Positions 40,426 through 49,934 of a stretch of DNA of 64,000 nucleotides are shown here, one piece after another; the first letter of the stretch is position 1, and every line of letters begins with the position of its first letter. This stretch comes from Aquisphaera giovannonii (GTDB lineage: Bacteria > Planctomycetota > Planctomycetia > Isosphaerales > Isosphaeraceae). The DNA is taken from NCBI RefSeq assembly GCF_008087625.1, contig NZ_CP042997.1, positions 6,696,001-6,760,000 on the forward strand, written 5' to 3'. Made by a program: the position numbers and the translations under genes. Below the pieces are notes generated by a model, which saw only the letters and a list, made by a program, of their open reading frames with translations, was not told the DNA's origin and searched no databases.

Positions 40426-41943
40426 TTACGCAAATGCCTTGACACTAAGCGTCCACTTCGATTCGGTCAGGCTAACCACCGCACCCGTCGATTTATTGAG
40501 CATTGAATTAAAGACGGCTACGCCATTCGACCATTTGATGTTGATGGTCGTCGCATCGACGGTCATGGCCCCGCCTGTCGCGGTTACGGAAGTGCCGCTA
40601 TACGGGCCACCGAGGCTTACAATCAGCTCGTCGCCGACGTTGTATCCGGCCTCCGCCGATGTGCAGACGATGGAGGTCATGATGAACTTTGGAGCCGCGC
40701 CGAGCCCGTGCGTTAGCGTGAGCGTGCCGCCGAGGCTGATGGCCTGTCCCGTGGTGCTGTAGGACTTGGTGAAAACAGGCGAGCCGCCGTCCTGTACTGT
40801 GCCAGAACTGTCGGCGAAGGTGGCGATATGCCCGGCGGTGATCGACCCAGAGACGGCGGCGACGGTGCTCTTGGTGTTGTCCGACGTGGCTTTGACGGCG
40901 GCCGTTCCCAACCCCAGATTTGTGCGGGAAGTGGACACGCTCGACACGTCCGACAGGTTATTCGCCGGAATCAGACCCGTGGCCGCAGCCGCGGTGAAGC
41001 CTTGGAGCTGCAGGCGGTTGCCGTTCGCGTCGTAAACGAACGTGTAAATGCCGTTCGCGACGACAGTATTCGTGCCGAAATCGGCCCCGCTCGTCGTCTT
41101 GCAAGCCACGTTCCCAAGCCCGTTGACGTTCATGACCGTCGCGCCGGTGCTCGAATTCGCAACCTTCACCCGGACGACCATGCCGTCGGTCAGTGCTGCG
41201 GGAGCCGGCGTCAGGGCGACGGTGATCGTGTTCGCCACGCCGCTGGTGTCGAGAGCGAAATTCGGCGTGTCCTGCTGGATCGCCGTGAGCATGTCGACCA
41301 GCTTCTTGCCGATGATCGGGGCGGTCGCCAGCTGCTTGATGTTCCCGCTGGTCACGGTGGTCTGGCCGTTCGCCACGGTGATGGCGTAGAGCCCTACATA
41401 TCCGGCGTCGGGTGTCGGTGTCGTCTGCGTGCCCGTCGTAGCGGCCACGCCGGTCTTGAGCGAGAGGAAGCAAACGCCCTTGCGGATCGTGTTCTGGGGA
41501 TTGCCGCTGTTGCTCGGGCCGCTATAAGGGACGGCCGGGTTCGACGCGTTGTAGTAGGGCAGCACCGTCGAGCCCCCGTCCGTGTCCTGGTACTGGGCCT
41601 GCACGAGGTACACGACCGATTGACCGGAGGTGACCGGAGCGGGGCAATTGAACGTGGTATTCCCGAGGACGATGCCCTGCTTGACGATCTGGTCCGTGGT
41701 ATCGGCCGGGAGCGATCCATAGGCGGTGGCTTCTAGGTTCGCCACGCTGTAGATCGAGCCGGGGCCGACGAGAACGCTCAGGGATGCGGGCGTGGTCGGC
41801 GTGCAGGCGAGGCCGTCGGCCACGGTATTGGTGCCGAGCACGGCCTGGGCGAGCAGGCCGAGGGCGACCATGGCGATCTGATTGGTGTTGAGGAACATCG
41901 CGTCCGTGGGGATTTGACCGGGGTAAACAATGATTCTGTCCAT
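40426..41943 (-). CDS. Tail-fibre/baseplate-attached protein
   Basis: 505 residues. The N-terminal 120 (MDRIIVYPGQIPTDAMFLNT; VGPGSIYSVANLEATAYG) resemble proteins that follow gp48-type baseplate genes in Mu-like phages. A fibre repeat (NNLSDVSSVSTSRTNLGLG) near 340 matches the one in the 707-residue fibre. The C-terminus is a beta domain. Probably the baseplate-proximal fibre. Confidence 0.7.
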   Translation of the reverse strand: MDRIIVYPGQIPTDAMFLNTNQIAMVALGLLAQAVLGTNTVADGLACTPTTPASLSVLVGPGSIYSVANLEATAYGSLPADTTDQIVKQGIVLGNTTFNCPAPVTSGQSVVYLVQAQYQDTDGGSTVLPYYNASNPAVPYSGPSNSGNPQNTIRKGVCFLSLKTGVAATTGTQTTPTPDAGYVGLYAITVANGQTTVTSGNIKQLATAPIIGKKLVDMLTAIQQDTPNFALDTSGVANTITVALTPAPAALTDGMVVRVKVANSSTGATVMNVNGLGNVACKTTSGADFGTNTVVANGIYTFVYDANGNRLQLQGFTAAAATGLIPANNLSDVSSVSTSRTNLGLGTAAVKATSDNTKSTVAAVSGSITAGHIATFADSSGTVQDGGSPVFTKSYSTTGQAISLGGTLTLTHGLGAAPKFIMTSIVCTSAEAGYNVGDELIVSLGGPYSGTSVTATGGAMTVDATTINIKWSNGVAVFNSMLNKSTGAVVSLTESKWTLSVKAFA

Positions 41944-41964
41944 AAAGCCTTTGGTTCTAGCTGG

Positions 41965-42630
41965 TTAACTCAAGATTCTTGTCCAGGCGATCGTGCCTTC
42001 TTCCTTGACGGCATCGATGGTGGCGTAGATCGAGGCATCGGTGACCGCGCCCGCGATCATGTCGAGGCTGGCCAGTTCGGTTTGACTCCCGGTGTTCAAG
42101 GCCCCCTGCGGGTTGCCGAGCCCGGCGATATAGGGGATGCCCTGGCCGATGGGCCGGTACGCGGTGACGAAGACCTGATACGGCAGGGCGAGGGAGCCCA
42201 GGCCGCCCGCCAAGCCCAGCCCCATAGAGCCCGTGTTGAGCCCCCCGGTGTCCGCCGGGCGGGAAGGCTCGAAGACGATGGGCGTCCTGCCAGTCAGGAT
42301 CTCAAGTGCGCGGATGATCCCTTTCCGCGTGCCGCGCTCGAGCAGGATCTCGGCCCGGATGCGAGCGCGGAAGGCGTCGTCGGACTCGCCCGTTTTCCGC
42401 GGGAAGCCGGTGCCCAGAAAGTCGAAGGAGATCAGGTCGAGGAAGGCATCGGTCGCGGTGGCAATGCGCGTCTGACGCCTCGCGTAGGCTGTCAGGCCGT
42501 AGATGGCGGCCAGAGCCGAGCCGATGCCCGACAGGAGGGCGTTGAGCACGGGAGTCTCGCCCTGGAACCACGCATCCGGCAGAAGAGCCTTGAGGCGCGA
42601 AACGATGTCCTTCTGGTCGCCCGTGGCCAT
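41965..42630 (-). CDS. Baseplate/tail protein, gp48 or gpI-position
   Basis: 221 residues, directly after baseplate J as P2 gpI and Mu gp48 are. DAFLDLISFDFLGTGFPRKTGESDDAFRARIR and LEILTGRTPIVFEP are typical of this group. It links the J ring to the fibres. Confidence 0.65.
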   Translation of the reverse strand: MATGDQKDIVSRLKALLPDAWFQGETPVLNALLSGIGSALAAIYGLTAYARRQTRIATATDAFLDLISFDFLGTGFPRKTGESDDAFRARIRAEILLERGTRKGIIRALEILTGRTPIVFEPSRPADTGGLNTGSMGLGLAGGLGSLALPYQVFVTAYRPIGQGIPYIAGLGNPQGALNTGSQTELASLDMIAGAVTDASIYATIDAVKEEGTIAWTRILS

Positions 42631-42634
42631 GCTG

Positions 42635-43756
42635 CTACGCGATGGTCATGGTGCCGGCCAGGAGCTTTTGCTTCTGGTTCGCCGTCAGGTCCGAGGTTCC
42701 GCCGTTGAGCAGGATGCTCGATGCGTTGATCACGCCCGGAACGCCGTAAACGATGGACGAGATCTGGGTGTAGGGCAGGCCCGTCCCGAGCGGCAAGGCG
42801 TTGATGAAGTTCGTCAGGGCCGTCGCTACGGCGGCTACGACGGCGGAATGGGTGTAACCTGCGGCCGAGGTGATCGTCAGGCCGACGTTAGCCGTCACGA
42901 CCGCCGGAGCGAACACGCCGTAGGAGATCGTGAGGCCTCGCGTTGCCTCGACGGCGTTGCCGACGTTGGTGAGGAGGCTTGCCGAGGGGTAGCCCGTGAA
43001 ATCGTCGACCACGACGTAGAAATATCCGGGCTGGTAGGCCCCGGCGTAGTTGTAATTCTCGGTGATCGTGTAGGCCAGGCCCTGCTGGACGTTCGTGACC
43101 GCATAGCCGATGGCCGTTCCGGTCCCCTTCGACAGCGAGGCGAGGTAGAGGACGAAGCGGATCCGGAAGGCCAAGTCCGTCTCCGCGTCGACGCCGTTCT
43201 GGTAGGCCGAGGCGTTGGTCACCGTGTCGACGCCGGGGATGGCCGTGGCGATCACGGCGATGGAGCCGGCCAGCACGTTTCCCCCTGAGCCTGCGTTGAC
43301 CGCCTGCACGGGCACGTTGACGCTCGAGACGCCCGCCGCGATGACGTAGCCGCCGAGGCCCGCGTTGTAGGCGGAATTCGTCGGGTCGATGGTGACGAAG
43401 AATCTTTGGGTGCCGTCGCTCGTCTGCACGGCGGCGTTGATCGGGACGACCGCCTGCTGGGTGGGGGTGAACCTGCTGAAGGTGACCTGCCCGGTCGCAT
43501 AAGACGCGGCGAGCCTGGTCAGGCCGAAGTCGGCCATCCAGCTGTCGAGGTCGCTTCCCACGCTCGTCGCCGCCCGCGTGAGCGTCAGGAGCTGGAGGAT
43601 GATCGCCTGGAGCCAGAGGACGACTCCGGCGGTCGCCTGCGAGATGGCGAGGAAGACGGAGCCCTTCGTGAAATTGAGCGCGGCGGTGGCCGATGCCTGC
43701 ATCGCCGTGGCGATGTTGGATACGATCTGGCTAAATGAGAAGGTCTGGAGTGCCAT
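42635..43756 (-). CDS. Baseplate J-like protein
   Basis: 373 residues with the baseplate_J pattern: GSDLDSWMADFGLTRLAASYATG near the start, then ASAYQNGVDAETDLAFRIRF and SKGTGTAIGYAVTNVQQGL. It forms the wedge of the contractile-tail baseplate (P2 gpJ, Mu gp47). Between gp25/W-like and gpI-like genes, the conserved order. Confidence 0.88.
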   Translation of the reverse strand: MALQTFSFSQIVSNIATAMQASATAALNFTKGSVFLAISQATAGVVLWLQAIILQLLTLTRAATSVGSDLDSWMADFGLTRLAASYATGQVTFSRFTPTQQAVVPINAAVQTSDGTQRFFVTIDPTNSAYNAGLGGYVIAAGVSSVNVPVQAVNAGSGGNVLAGSIAVIATAIPGVDTVTNASAYQNGVDAETDLAFRIRFVLYLASLSKGTGTAIGYAVTNVQQGLAYTITENYNYAGAYQPGYFYVVVDDFTGYPSASLLTNVGNAVEATRGLTISYGVFAPAVVTANVGLTITSAAGYTHSAVVAAVATALTNFINALPLGTGLPYTQISSIVYGVPGVINASSILLNGGTSDLTANQKQKLLAGTMTIA

Positions 43757-43765
43757 GCTGTCCCG

Positions 43766-44131
43766 TCAAGGTGTTACGTCAAAGCTCAAGAAGTCGGTCT
43801 CCCCGGTGGCGTTGCTGACATAGGTGATCTGCACCGCGACGCCGTTCGGAATCTGCTGGACGGCGATCTGGGGCTCAGGGTCGTGGGCGACGTCGGCCTC
43901 GAGATACATCTGGCTCGTGATCAGGGCGGACAGCTCCGCCGCCTCCAGAGTCTGACCGATCATGCCAGGAAGCCCGGCGCCGTAGCCCGGCTCCCAGAGG
44001 TAGCCCTTTATGTTCGTGAGCAGCCGCCGCAAGATGCGCTGCGTCGTCTCGTCCGCGGCCTCCGCCGTGAGCAGGTCGCCCGTGGCCGAGAGGGTCAGGT
44101 CGGAGCCGAAGTAGTGGAATGCGTCGCTCAT
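43766..44131 (-). CDS. Baseplate W/gp25-like protein
   Basis: 121 residues with the small lysozyme-like wedge pattern: DLTLSATGDLLTAEAADETTQRILRRLLT and EPGYGAGLPGMIGQ, then a beta C-terminus. Equivalent to P2 gpW/T4 gp25, which start sheath assembly. ATGA overlap with the spike gene upstream. Confidence 0.8.
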   Translation of the reverse strand: MSDAFHYFGSDLTLSATGDLLTAEAADETTQRILRRLLTNIKGYLWEPGYGAGLPGMIGQTLEAAELSALITSQMYLEADVAHDPEPQIAVQQIPNGVAVQITYVSNATGETDFLSFDVTP

Positions 44132-44763
44132 AGCTGCTGGTTCGGGATGTTCGTGGTGCCGCCCGGTGCCGGGTGGGTGTGACCGTCGTAGACGTCGCGG
44201 ATGTGACCGATGTGGTCCTTCGCGCCGTTCTGGTCGTAGATGTTGCCGCTCGCGGTGATGTCGCCCGTGACCTTCACGTTCCCGGTCAGGTCGAACTCGG
44301 TCGCGCTGGCCACGACCTTTCCGGTCACGGCGAGGTTGGCCTGCCCGGCCACCGTGGCGTTCAGGTCTTCCGCCGCGTGCAACTCGACCGAGCCGTCGTT
44401 TTTGAACTTCAGAAAGCTGCCCGACTTATGGACAACCCAGAACTCGCCGGCCGGTACGGATAAGGGGCGGAGCCGATCTCCGAATGCTCGCAGCTTCACA
44501 TACCCGGCCTGCTTTCCGCCCTCCTGAAATCCGACTTCCACCTCGTCCCCGGGCGTCGGCGGGCAGAACATTCCCCACTCGTTGCCGCTCCACGGCGTGC
44601 GGATCGGAAGCCAGCCGGTCTCGACGCCCTCCGGCTGCAGCTCGACCTTGGCGCAGTAGTGGTCGGGATCATAGGCGGTCACGATGCCCGTCTTGGGCAT
44701 GGCTCGCCGCGCCATCACGCGTTCTGCCTCCCGGCGGGCGATGTTGAGCATCTGCTGAATCAT
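44128..44763 (-). CDS. Baseplate assembly/spike protein V-like
   Basis: 211 residues from the ATG at 44763. An OB-fold part (GIVTAYDPDHYCAKVELQPEG; TPGDEVEVGFQEGGKQAGYV) precedes a repetitive beta-helix spike (NATVAGQANLAVTGKVVASA) and a tip with DHIGHIRDVYDGHTHPAP, whose His residues may hold a metal as in P2 gpV and PAAR-like tips. ATGA overlap with the upstream hub gene. Confidence 0.82.
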   Translation of the reverse strand: MIQQMLNIARREAERVMARRAMPKTGIVTAYDPDHYCAKVELQPEGVETGWLPIRTPWSGNEWGMFCPPTPGDEVEVGFQEGGKQAGYVKLRAFGDRLRPLSVPAGEFWVVHKSGSFLKFKNDGSVELHAAEDLNATVAGQANLAVTGKVVASATEFDLTGNVKVTGDITASGNIYDQNGAKDHIGHIRDVYDGHTHPAPGGTTNIPNQQL

Positions 44764-45878
44764 GCGAGGACCGTATCCTGCGTTGAATGGTTCTTTGCTT
44801 TCAGTTCCATGCGGTAGCCCTCGGCCATGGACAGGCGCCGCGTGACGATGTCCGGGTAATAAAGCTGGTCCCAGCCGGTGCCGGTGCCGACCAGCCGGAC
44901 CATGCTCCGGGTCACGAGCTCGTTGTCGCCCGGCAGGCTGGCGTTCAAGACCCGCTCGTGGCGGGTGATGTCCTCGGCGAGCGATTCCGCGACCCTCTGG
45001 GCCTGCTCCTGCGTCAGGTTCGGCCGGACGAAGCTGTAGGTCTGCGCCTCGCCACCGACGCGCTGGCCCTTCTTGGCCTGCGACCGCTTGGCGGTGACCG
45101 TGAAGGCCCGCTGCTGCTTCTGGTTCCAGCTCCGCACCTTCACGATGACGTCGCGGGCGAGCGTCTGGGAACGCCGGAGGCTGATCCGCTCGCCGTTCGA
45201 GACGAAGCTGCCGTCGGCGTTTCGCGATACCAGCAGGAGATAGGGCGGGTTCGTCTCGGAGGGCGACGGTTGGAAATAGAGCGTCGTGCCGGACACCCAC
45301 ACGTCGAACCCTTCACGCTGCGCCAGGTACGTCAGGAGGTCCCACTCCGTCTCCTCGTGGGTGGCGATGGCATGGTCGATCTCGTAATAAGTGCCGGCCA
45401 GCGTCGTCGTCGCCTGGACGTCGGAGTCGAGGCCGCGCCGCAGGGCGAGCGTCTGCGCGATCTGGCTCGACGTCTGGTTCTGGAACTTCTCGGCGGTCTT
45501 GTTGTCGATCAGCGCGGCGGAAAGGTCGCGCCCGGTCAGCGTGATCTCCGTACCGACCGGATTCCAGTCGATATCGTCGACCTGGCCCACGATCAGCGGC
45601 CTCGGTGTCTCGCCGTTCATGGATACGCCGATCGAGAGCTGGTCGAACTGCGAATCGGCCCAGTAGGCCGGGCCGTAATCGGCCGGAAGGCCACCGACGG
45701 CGAGTTGGAGTCGGAACGTGTCGGCCGTGAAGTGGCTGGCGTTGGTCACCTCGAGCGATTCGACCGCCTGCACCGGCAGCCTGACGCCGTTCAGCAGGAC
45801 ATAGGGGCGAGGGCTGCGCGCGATGCCCGAGGGTCCACGCGGGTTGTTGAGGCTGGTGAGGCCGTCAGGCAGGAGCAA
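44760..45878 (-). CDS. Tail hub protein D-like (late control D)
   Basis: 372 residues resembling P2 gpD/Mu gp44, the gp27-like hub: RPYVLLNGVRLPVQAVESLEV; VDDIDWNPVGTEITLTGRDLSA; EETEWDLLTYLAQREGFDVWV. It sits between gpX-like and spike genes in the standard order. Confidence 0.82.
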   Translation of the reverse strand: MLLPDGLTSLNNPRGPSGIARSPRPYVLLNGVRLPVQAVESLEVTNASHFTADTFRLQLAVGGLPADYGPAYWADSQFDQLSIGVSMNGETPRPLIVGQVDDIDWNPVGTEITLTGRDLSAALIDNKTAEKFQNQTSSQIAQTLALRRGLDSDVQATTTLAGTYYEIDHAIATHEETEWDLLTYLAQREGFDVWVSGTTLYFQPSPSETNPPYLLLVSRNADGSFVSNGERISLRRSQTLARDVIVKVRSWNQKQQRAFTVTAKRSQAKKGQRVGGEAQTYSFVRPNLTQEQAQRVAESLAEDITRHERVLNASLPGDNELVTRSMVRLVGTGTGWDQLYYPDIVTRRLSMAEGYRMELKAKNHSTQDTVLA

Positions 45879-46053
45879 AGACGCCTCCGCCTGCGTTCGG
45901 GTCGATCTCCGGTATCTGGAGAGTCACGATGCCCGTGATGAAGGGATCGACCAGGTCATTCGCCTCGGCGATGCGATTCCATTGGGTGGCATCCCCCAGC
46001 TGATCGAGCGCGATCTGGTAGAGGTTCCCGCCGGCGACGGTGATGGTTCTCAT
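45865..46053 (-). CDS. Tail protein X-like (LysM-type)
   Basis: 62 residues: ITVAGGNLYQIALDQLGDATQWNRIAEANDL is a LysM-like fold as in P2 gpX, with a closing IPEIDPNAGG. Overlaps the hub gene by 14 bases and the upstream gene as ATGA. Confidence 0.8.
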   Translation of the reverse strand: MRTITVAGGNLYQIALDQLGDATQWNRIAEANDLVDPFITGIVTLQIPEIDPNAGGGVFAPA

Positions 46054-46799
46054 TGGGTCATATTCTTGCCCATCCGCGTGAGCGTGCTCGAAAGGTTGTA
46101 GAGCTGGGCAAGCTGGCCCATCCCGTTTGCCTGGGCGGCCAGGCTACCCGCCATGCTCGACGGGTTCCCTCCCGCCGCGATCGACGGCGCCGCCGACACC
46201 GCTCCAGCGGTTGACGTGATCGTCGCCCCTACCAGCTGCTGTGCCGCCGCGATGGAGCTGCTGATTTGCGTCGCGGATGAGGTCGGGGCGTCCTTGATCG
46301 AGTTCACAGAATTCACGGCCTGCTGCACGGTGGCGATGGCCCCGGCCACCTGGGCGACGCCGAGCGAATCGCTCAGGCCGAGGGCGGCGGCGAGGTCGCT
46401 ACCGATCAGCTCGTCGATCGCCGGGATGCCAGTGAGCACGGGGGCCGACTCATCGGAAACGACGGTGCAGCGGATCGAGTACGGGATCTCGAAGGGCTGC
46501 TGAAAGTTCGCCTCGAACGACTGGACGATCACCTGATAGCGGTAGGTGCTCCACCGGAGCAGGTATTGCTGGCCTCCGATGCGGTATCCGTCGAGCAGCC
46601 GGGCGCGGGCCTCGGCGTTGCCGCCGCGGAACCGACCCGACCATGCGATGTCGCGGTGATCCGCCCCCATGGCGTCGATCACACGGGCGCCGCCCGGCAG
46701 CTTGTGGACGACGAGGACCTGCTCGCCGCCCATCGCGATGCTCTCCGGCACCTCGAAGCCGTTGAAGACGACGCCGCCGAGCGTGAGTAGGACGGCCAT
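46050..46799 (-). CDS. Tail protein, gpU-like N-terminus with extension
   Basis: 249 residues from the ATG at 46799. The first 120 (GGVVFNGFEVPESIAMGGEQ; HRDIAWSGRFRGGNAEARARLLDGYRIGG cut short; YQVIVQSFEANFQQPFEIPY) resemble gpU-type proteins that follow the tape measure. The rest is helical, Ala/Ser-rich and unassigned. Position between tape measure and gpX-like fits. Confidence 0.65.
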   Translation of the reverse strand: MAVLLTLGGVVFNGFEVPESIAMGGEQVLVVHKLPGGARVIDAMGADHRDIAWSGRFRGGNAEARARLLDGYRIGGQQYLLRWSTYRYQVIVQSFEANFQQPFEIPYSIRCTVVSDESAPVLTGIPAIDELIGSDLAAALGLSDSLGVAQVAGAIATVQQAVNSVNSIKDAPTSSATQISSSIAAAQQLVGATITSTAGAVSAAPSIAAGGNPSSMAGSLAAQANGMGQLAQLYNLSSTLTRMGKNMTQ

Positions 46800-46801
46800 C
46801 G

Positions 46802-48571
46802 TCAGCTCCCCGAACCGCCGTAGCTCGGCGTCATGCGGCCGTCGAAGCCGCTGGGAGATGTCGCAGGCCCATTCGCCGCGTCGGCCTGATGTCGGCTGAC
46901 CACCGAAGCGATCTGCCGACCATCGAGGTTGACGGCGGTGCTGACCTGGACCGTCTTGCCCGAGGGAGGGGGAACGAAGCTGCGGTTGCTGCTCGACGGC
47001 TTGGAGCCGCTCAGGAAATCGCTGGCCGCCAGGAGCGAGTCGCCGATAACCGGCGCGTGCTTGTCGACCCATGCGGCGATCTGCTGGTGGTAGACGATCG
47101 GAATGAGGGCGGCCAGTGCCGCCGTGACGAGGCCGAGGCCGGAGGCGATGCCCGCCAGCGGCAAGGCCGCCATGGAGGCCAGCGGCGTCGTGAGCAGCGG
47201 CACGGCGATTTTCAGGGCGAGGAACGCGGCCTTGAGGGTCAGGACGGTCCCGCCGAACAGCAAGGCGGCGGACAGGCCGGCGAAGCCGTAGATCAGCGTG
47301 TCGAACAGCCTGGGATGGCGATAGGCCCACTGGCCGATGGCCCGGATGACTTCCGCCAGCTTGTTCAGCGCCGGGATGATGATCGGGATAAGCGCCTCGC
47401 CGGCAGCCATCTTGAGGTTCGCCCATGCTTTGCCGAGGGCCATCTCGGCTCCCTGCGGGCTGGAGCGAGCGAGTTTCACCAGCTCGTCCGTGCCCATCGC
47501 GTTCTGGCTCAGCTTCATGTTCTTGGCGATCTTTTCCTGCTGGAGGAACATCAGGCTGAACAGACTGGAAGCGGTGCGGTTGCCGAAGATGACGCCCAGC
47601 TCCTGAAGGACGCCCTGCTCGGACGTGATGCCGCGGGCCCGCATGGCGGGCAGGAGCACGTCCTGCATCCACTGGTAGGGGTTGGCGCCGAAGCCGAGGT
47701 TGTCCTTGAGCGCGCCGGGCCGGACCTGCTTGATGGTGCCAATCTTCGTGAACTCGACCATCGACCTGTCGAGCAGGCCCAGCTTCATGAGCTCCGTGGC
47801 GGCGCGGACGGTCGAGCGCCCCTGGGCCAGGTTGTTGTAGGCGCTCATCAGGCCGGTGCCGACGCGATTGCCGCCGAGTTCCTGGATCAGGGGCTCCATG
47901 CCGTAATAGAACGCCTTGTTGTCGAGCAGGCGGCCCGCCACGCCGGCGGTCTTGATGAAGGCGAGGTAGTCGGACGGCTTGACCATGCCGCCGGTGCCCG
48001 CGATCACCTGCTGCATCATGCTCGCCTGGGCGAGGAAGTCCTGCGGGCTCTTGAAGCCGCCCTTCATCTCGATGATCCGCTCGAGGTCGCGGAGCTGGTG
48101 CTCGTTAAAATCGAGGCCGTGGCCGCCGTAGACGGCCTGGTTGGCGAACTTGAGCTGCGCGAAGCCGGGCGCGAGCTGCTTCGCCATCCCGAAATCGCCC
48201 AACACCGTCGTCAGGTCGCGCGTCGTCCGCATGAGGTCGGTAGCCGAGGCCCCGATGACGGATGCGCCGCGGGCGAACTTGTCCGCCTGGCTGTTGACCG
48301 AGTCCCCGAAGTTCAGGCTCTTGAACTGGGCCAATGCCTGCTGGTATTCCTTGGCCGCCTCGACGGTCTTGCCGAGCGCGTGCAGCCCGGCATAGCCGAC
48401 GCCGCCGAGGATGGCCCCGCCGATGCCGAGCAGCTTGATTTCCTTGAGCGTGGCCTTGAGGCGGATCGCCTGGGCGTTGGTCTTGGCCAGGTCGCCCTGG
48501 ATCAGCATCAGCCCGCGGCTGACCTGGTTCGTCAGCGCGATCGTGATCCCGACTTTGTATGCGTCACTCAT
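46802..48571 (-). CDS. Tail tape measure protein
   Basis: 589 residues, with a tape-measure N-terminal core (QADKFARGASVIGASATDLM; MRTTRDLTTVLGDFGMAKQ; VIFGNRTASSLFSLMFLQQ) and three hydrophobic helices around 425-520. Sets tail length and enters the host membrane at injection. It is short for a contractile tail, which suggests a short tail. Its ATGAGTGA start contains the original stop of the gene now interrupted by ISAzo13. Confidence 0.85.
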   Translation of the reverse strand: MSDAYKVGITIALTNQVSRGLMLIQGDLAKTNAQAIRLKATLKEIKLLGIGGAILGGVGYAGLHALGKTVEAAKEYQQALAQFKSLNFGDSVNSQADKFARGASVIGASATDLMRTTRDLTTVLGDFGMAKQLAPGFAQLKFANQAVYGGHGLDFNEHQLRDLERIIEMKGGFKSPQDFLAQASMMQQVIAGTGGMVKPSDYLAFIKTAGVAGRLLDNKAFYYGMEPLIQELGGNRVGTGLMSAYNNLAQGRSTVRAATELMKLGLLDRSMVEFTKIGTIKQVRPGALKDNLGFGANPYQWMQDVLLPAMRARGITSEQGVLQELGVIFGNRTASSLFSLMFLQQEKIAKNMKLSQNAMGTDELVKLARSSPQGAEMALGKAWANLKMAAGEALIPIIIPALNKLAEVIRAIGQWAYRHPRLFDTLIYGFAGLSAALLFGGTVLTLKAAFLALKIAVPLLTTPLASMAALPLAGIASGLGLVTAALAALIPIVYHQQIAAWVDKHAPVIGDSLLAASDFLSGSKPSSSNRSFVPPPSGKTVQVSTAVNLDGRQIASVVSRHQADAANGPATSPSGFDGRMTPSYGGSGS

Positions 48572-48614
48572 TCTCGATCTCTAACCTGCCGCCGTGCACT
48601 CCCTTGCCGACTAG

Positions 48615-49934
48615 GGGCCCGGGCAAAAATAACCTGAGCAACTGGAGTATCGCTGGACGGCCAGTGACGTTATCCTCTGGCCGTGCAGGATGCCACTCGC
48701 ATTGAACGGATTCGGGCGAAGTTCTGCGCCCTGGACGCAGTCCTGGATGAGAGGTCCAGGCGGCAGTGGGCGGCCGCGGAGGCGCGCGAATACGGGTACG
48801 GCGGTGTGACTGCCCTATCCCTCGCCACGGGGTTGGCTCGCAACACGATCGCGGCCGGAATGCGGGAGCTCGAGTATCGCGAACTCCACCCCGACGAACC
48901 GGTCTCGACCCGGCTGCGACACAGCGGCGCGGGGCGGAAGCGCCGGACCGAGGCCGATCCCGACCTGGCCGCGGCGCTGGAGGCGCTGCTGGAGCCGCTG
49001 ACGCGGGGCGACCCGATGTCGCCGTTGCGCTGGACGTGCAAGAGCACGCGACGGTTGGCGGCAGAGTTGAGCGGGCAGGGGCATCGGGTCGGCTACCGCA
49101 CGGTGGCGTGGCTGCTCCACGAGGCCGGCTACAGCCTGCAGGCCAACCGCAAGACCCGCGAGGGGAACCAGCACCCCGACCGGAACGCCCAGTTCGAGTT
49201 CATCAACGCACAGGCGGCGCGGTTCCAGAAGCGGCGCCAGCCGGTGATCTCGGTGGACACGAAGAAGAAGGAGTTGATCGGGGATTTCAAGAACGGCGGC
49301 CGCGAGTGGCGCCCCGAGGGGCGGCCGGAGCCGGTGCGCGTCCACGACTTCCGGGACAAGGAGCTGGGCAAGGCGATCCCCTACGGCGTGTACGACGTGA
49401 CCAACAACCAGGGCTGGGTCAGCGTGGGGATCGATCATGACACCGCCTACTTCGCGGCCGCGAGCATCGGCCGATGGTGGCGAGAGATGGGGGCCCCCCG
49501 CTTCCCCCGCGCGACCGAGTTGTTCATCACCGCGGACGGCGGGGGCAGCAACGGTTACCGCACCCGGTTGTGGAAGGTGGCGTTGCAGGGCCTGGCCGAT
49601 CAGATCGGCCTGAAGCTAACGGTGAGCCACTTCCCGCCGGGCACGAGCAAGTGGAACAAGGTGGAGCACCGGCTGTTCAGCTTCATCACACAGAACTGGC
49701 GAGGCAAGCCGCTGGTGAGCGTCCAGGTCATCGTCAACTTGATCGCCGCCACGCGAACCAAGAAGGGCCTGGTTGTGAGAGCCGCGCTCGATGAAGGCAA
49801 GTACGAGACGGGCATCATTGTGACCGACGAGCAAATGGCCGGGCTCCAGTTGAAGCCCGCTAGCTTCCACGGCGAATGGAATTACACCATCAAGCCGCGC
49901 TCGAGAACTTGATCAGTTTATTTTTGCCCGGTCC
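48615..49934 (+). mobile_element. ISAzo13-family insertion sequence (1,320 bp)
   Basis: Terminal inverted repeats GGGCCCGGGCAAAAATAA (left) and GGACCGGGCAAAAATAAA (right, read inward), flanked by the 4-bp direct repeat CTAG at 48611-48614 and 49935-49938. It sits between the tape measure and the gp10-like gene. Removing the element plus one CTAG restores an open reading frame that ends in the tape measure start, which supports the boundaries. Confidence 0.88.
48683..49912 (+). CDS. ISAzo13-family transposase
   Basis: 409 residues from a GTG. DDE segments: VISVDTKKKELIGDF, ELFITADGGGSNGYR, and the Glu in SKWNKVEHRLFSFI. The GVYDVTNNQGWVSVGIDHDT stretch is characteristic of the family. The frame is intact and opposite to the phage genes. 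Confidence 0.93.
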   Translation: MQDATRIERIRAKFCALDAVLDERSRRQWAAAEAREYGYGGVTALSLATGLARNTIAAGMRELEYRELHPDEPVSTRLRHSGAGRKRRTEADPDLAAALEALLEPLTRGDPMSPLRWTCKSTRRLAAELSGQGHRVGYRTVAWLLHEAGYSLQANRKTREGNQHPDRNAQFEFINAQAARFQKRRQPVISVDTKKKELIGDFKNGGREWRPEGRPEPVRVHDFRDKELGKAIPYGVYDVTNNQGWVSVGIDHDTAYFAAASIGRWWREMGAPRFPRATELFITADGGGSNGYRTRLWKVALQGLADQIGLKLTVSHFPPGTSKWNKVEHRLFSFITQNWRGKPLVSVQVIVNLIAATRTKKGLVVRAALDEGKYETGIIVTDEQMAGLQLKPASFHGEWNYTIKPRSRT

